A stretch of DNA of 64,000 nt from Polaribacter sp. HaHaR_3_91 (GTDB lineage Bacteria; Bacteroidota; Bacteroidia; Flavobacteriales; Flavobacteriaceae), in NCBI RefSeq assembly GCF_019278525.1, contig NZ_CP058986.1, positions 434,001-498,000 of the forward strand. The letters run 5' to 3'. Below are positions 62,045 through 64,000 of this stretch, in pieces. The notes under the pieces are model-generated. The model did no database searches and was not told where the DNA came from. It saw only the letters and a program-made list of their open reading frames with translations. Made by a program: the position numbers and the translations under genes. Position 1 is the first letter of the stretch; every line of letters begins with the position of its first letter.

Positions 62045-63580
62045 TTATCCCAGCCAACCATCTCTATCTAAACTTCTATATTGTATGGCTTCTGCAATAT
62101 GATCTGGAGAAATGTCTTTAGAATTTGCTAAATCTGCAATAGTTCTAGATACTTTTAATATTCGATCATAGGCTCTTGCGGAAAGGTTTAATTTTTCCAT
62201 TGCAGTTTTTAAAAGTGATAAACTTTCTGGTGATAATTTACAGAATTCGCGAATCTGTTTTACACTCATTTGTGCATTATAATGTACGTTTTCGAAATCT
62301 TTAAAACGTTCAGATTGTATTTCTCTAGAAGCAGTAACTCGTTCTCTAATTGCTACACTAGATTCTCCTTTGCGTTCTTCAGATAGTTTTGCAAAGGGAA
62401 CAGGAGTTACTTCTATATGAATATCGATCCTGTCTAATAATGGTCCTGAAATTTTACTTAAATAACGTTGCATTTCTTGTGGAGAAGAGGTCATTGGGCT
62501 GTTTGGATCATTAAAAAAACCACTCGGACTCGGGTTCATACTTGCCACTAACATAAAACTACTTGGGTAAGTAACTGTAAATTTTGCTCTAGAAATAGTA
62601 ACTTCTCTATCTTCTAAAGGTTGACGCATAACTTCTAAAACATCTCTTTTAAACTCTGGTAATTCATCTAAAAATAAAACACCATTATGAGATAACGAAA
62701 TTTCTCCAGGTCTTGGGTATTGTCCGCCGCCAACCAAAGCTACATTCGAAATTGTGTGATGTGGGCTTCTAAAAGGACGTTGGTATAATAAGCCTTCCTT
62801 TTTAATTTTACCAACTACAGAATGAATCTTTGTAGTCTCTAATGCTTCATGTAAGGTCATTGGTGGTAAAATAGATGGTAATCTTTTTGCTAACATTGTT
62901 TTTCCTGATCCTGGAGGACCAATTAAAATAATATTATGTCCGCCAGCAGCGGCAATTTCCATACATCGTTTTATAGATTCTTGTCCTTTTACATCAGAAA
63001 AATCGAACTCTGGGAAATCTATGTTTTTATAAAACTCAGCTCTTGTATCAACAATGGTTGGTTCAATTTTTTTATCATCATTAAAATGATTGATGACTTC
63101 TAATATATTTTCGACACCTAAAACTTCTAAATCATCTACAATGGCAGCTTCTTTAGCATTTTCTTTCGGAAGAATTAAATACTTATAACCTTCTTCTCTT
63201 GCTTTTATGGCAATTGGTAAGGCGCCTCTTATGGGTTGTAAGCTTCCGTCTAGAGAAAGTTCGCCCATAATAATGTATTCATGAATAGCTTCAGATTTTA
63301 TTTGAGCTGATGCGGCTAAAATTCCAACAGCCAAAGTTAAATCATAAGAAGCACCTTCTTTTCTAATATCGGCGGGAGCCATATTAATAATGATTTTCTT
63401 TCCAGGAAGTTTGTAGTTATTATTGTTAAGTGCAGCAGAAATTCGATAAGAACTTTCTCGAACGGCATTGTCTGGTAAGCCTACCAAATGGTAGCCAATT
63501 CCTTTATCAATATTTACTTCTACGGTAATTGTGGTTGCCTCAATACCAAAAACAGCAGAGCCATAGACTTTTACAAGCAT
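62045..63580 (-). CDS. YifB/ComM family Mg chelatase-like AAA+ ATPase
   Basis: This 511-residue protein has an N-terminal Lon-protease-like S5 domain (VKVYGSAVFGIEATTITVEV, about 1-170) and a magnesium chelatase-type AAA+ module with Walker A IGPPGSGKTMLA and Walker B VLFLDELPEF. SMNPSPSGF and the C-terminal helical SARAYDRILKVSRTIADLA region follow. ComM, its proteobacterial relative, is a branch-migration helicase that aids integration of donor DNA in natural transformation. It is convergent with the EamA gene. There is no competence gene beside it, so the role here is inferred. Confidence 0.95.
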   Translation of the reverse strand: MLVKVYGSAVFGIEATTITVEVNIDKGIGYHLVGLPDNAVRESSYRISAALNNNNYKLPGKKIIINMAPADIRKEGASYDLTLAVGILAASAQIKSEAIHEYIIMGELSLDGSLQPIRGALPIAIKAREEGYKYLILPKENAKEAAIVDDLEVLGVENILEVINHFNDDKKIEPTIVDTRAEFYKNIDFPEFDFSDVKGQESIKRCMEIAAAGGHNIILIGPPGSGKTMLAKRLPSILPPMTLHEALETTKIHSVVGKIKKEGLLYQRPFRSPHHTISNVALVGGGQYPRPGEISLSHNGVLFLDELPEFKRDVLEVMRQPLEDREVTISRAKFTVTYPSSFMLVASMNPSPSGFFNDPNSPMTSSPQEMQRYLSKISGPLLDRIDIHIEVTPVPFAKLSEERKGESSVAIRERVTASREIQSERFKDFENVHYNAQMSVKQIREFCKLSPESLSLLKTAMEKLNLSARAYDRILKVSRTIADLANSKDISPDHIAEAIQYRSLDRDGWLG

Positions 63581-63671
63581 TCTTTTTCTTTTTTCTAAAG
63601 ATAAAGAAAATTAATTAAGGTTTGGTTTTGGGTATTTTTTTATATATTGATTTTTTTAACATTAGTTATGT

Positions 63672-64000
63672 ATGAGAGTAATTATTATTATTAGTATAAT
63701 GGTCATATTTTTTGGATGCAAAACTAAAACCAAACTTAAAAATATAGAAACGGAATTAACTTTGGTAATTAATCAAGATATTGCGTTTAATAGACAATTT
63801 GATACAAGGAGAATTTTTTCATTGAATGAAAAGTTTCCAGAATATTATAATAAACAATTAGAACTATCTAAATTTAAAAAAGACGATTCTATTATAATTT
63901 CTACACTTTATACTGATTATCGAAAATTTTATTTTGAAATGTATCAGAAAGGATACTTGAATAGAGATGAGTTTATTAAAAAAAATATTGATAGTACTAT
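63672..64000 (+). CDS. Lipoprotein of unknown function (3' end outside window)
   Basis: The first 109 codons are visible, starting at ATG 63672; the frame remains open at the window end. The N-terminus MRVIIIISIMVIFFGC is a lipoprotein signal with Cys about 16, followed by a polar, Lys-rich mature region (KTKTKLKNIETELTL). I see no recognisable domain in the visible part. The alternative ATG at 63668 is out of frame and stops after eight codons. It is divergent from the YifB gene. Confidence 0.7.
   Translation, partial: MRVIIIISIMVIFFGCKTKTKLKNIETELTLVINQDIAFNRQFDTRRIFSLNEKFPEYYNKQLELSKFKKDDSIIISTLYTDYRKFYFEMYQKGYLNRDEFIKKNIDST

Noticed and set aside
61939..62121. 60-codon plus-strand frame
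   Set aside because: It overlaps the end of the convergent YifB gene and looks non-coding.
1..64000. Phage, transposase, or integrase
   Set aside because: No gene with the relevant motifs was found; the two repeat families are non-coding.

Overview
The window looks like chromosomal DNA of a marine-type member of the Flavobacteriaceae (phylum Bacteroidota), close to Polaribacter or Tenacibaculum in style. The support is very AT-rich coding sequence, TAnnTTTG-type -7 boxes in place of sigma70 -10 boxes, no obvious Shine-Dalgarno sequences, a SusC/SusD pair, a secreted protein with a T9SS-type sorting tail, a short primary sigma factor without region 1.1, and bacterial PcrB. The genus is inference. 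About 45 protein genes, one tRNA-Cys and one TPP riboswitch are supported. I see no phage, transposase, CRISPR array or rRNA.

Layout. 1-9.5 kb: 3' part of an AddB-like PD-(D/E)XK nuclease, MATE exporter, crotonase-family enzyme, MOSC protein, DNA polymerase III delta' (minus strand), pgk, aldo/keto reductase. 9.5-12.6 kb: four-Cys lipoprotein and glnS (minus), folB, tRNA-Cys. 12.7-21.1 kb: thioester alpha-2-macroglobulin plus penicillin-binding protein 1C (the conserved envelope-defence pair), then a 53-residue membrane peptide. 21.3-30.3 kb: YtnP-like lactonase, subtilisin-like lipoprotein, M1 metallopeptidase, and a 1452-residue secreted protein with calcium-binding type-3 repeats. 30.3-39.3 kb: ruvB, SulP anion transporter, persulfide dioxygenase/rhodanese fusion, rhodanese lipoprotein, and two DUF3857 proteins, the second lacking the transglutaminase catalytic residues. 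39.5-41.3 kb: a tiny cationic membrane protein, the primary sigma factor and a small CxxC protein.

41.3-51.6 kb holds two divergent uptake units. A TonB-dependent receptor sits behind a TPP riboswitch on the minus strand, so it probably imports thiamine or a precursor. On the plus strand a DUF2064 protein is followed by SusC, SusD, an exported nucleoside hydrolase and a methylthioribose-kinase-like phosphotransferase, which together look like a nucleoside or methylthioadenosine scavenging unit. 51.6-57.1 kb: ArfB, PnuC with an overlapping NadR-type kinase (nicotinamide riboside salvage), PcrB, a membrane protein, a phosphopantetheinyl transferase and ahcY. 57.5-64 kb: exported DNA/RNA endonuclease, AEC-like permease, Tat-tagged HisC-like aminotransferase, EamA transporter, YifB/ComM ATPase and the start of a lipoprotein.

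Intergenic space carries two dispersed repeat families. Family A consists of palindromic elements opening with TGTCATT or TGTCACT, including a 197-bp tandem duplication at 53.5-53.9 kb. Family B elements are about 70-90 bp and occur five times. Strong hairpin terminators close many units. At least six genes start at TTG, and several promoters put the predicted transcription start at or next to the start codon.
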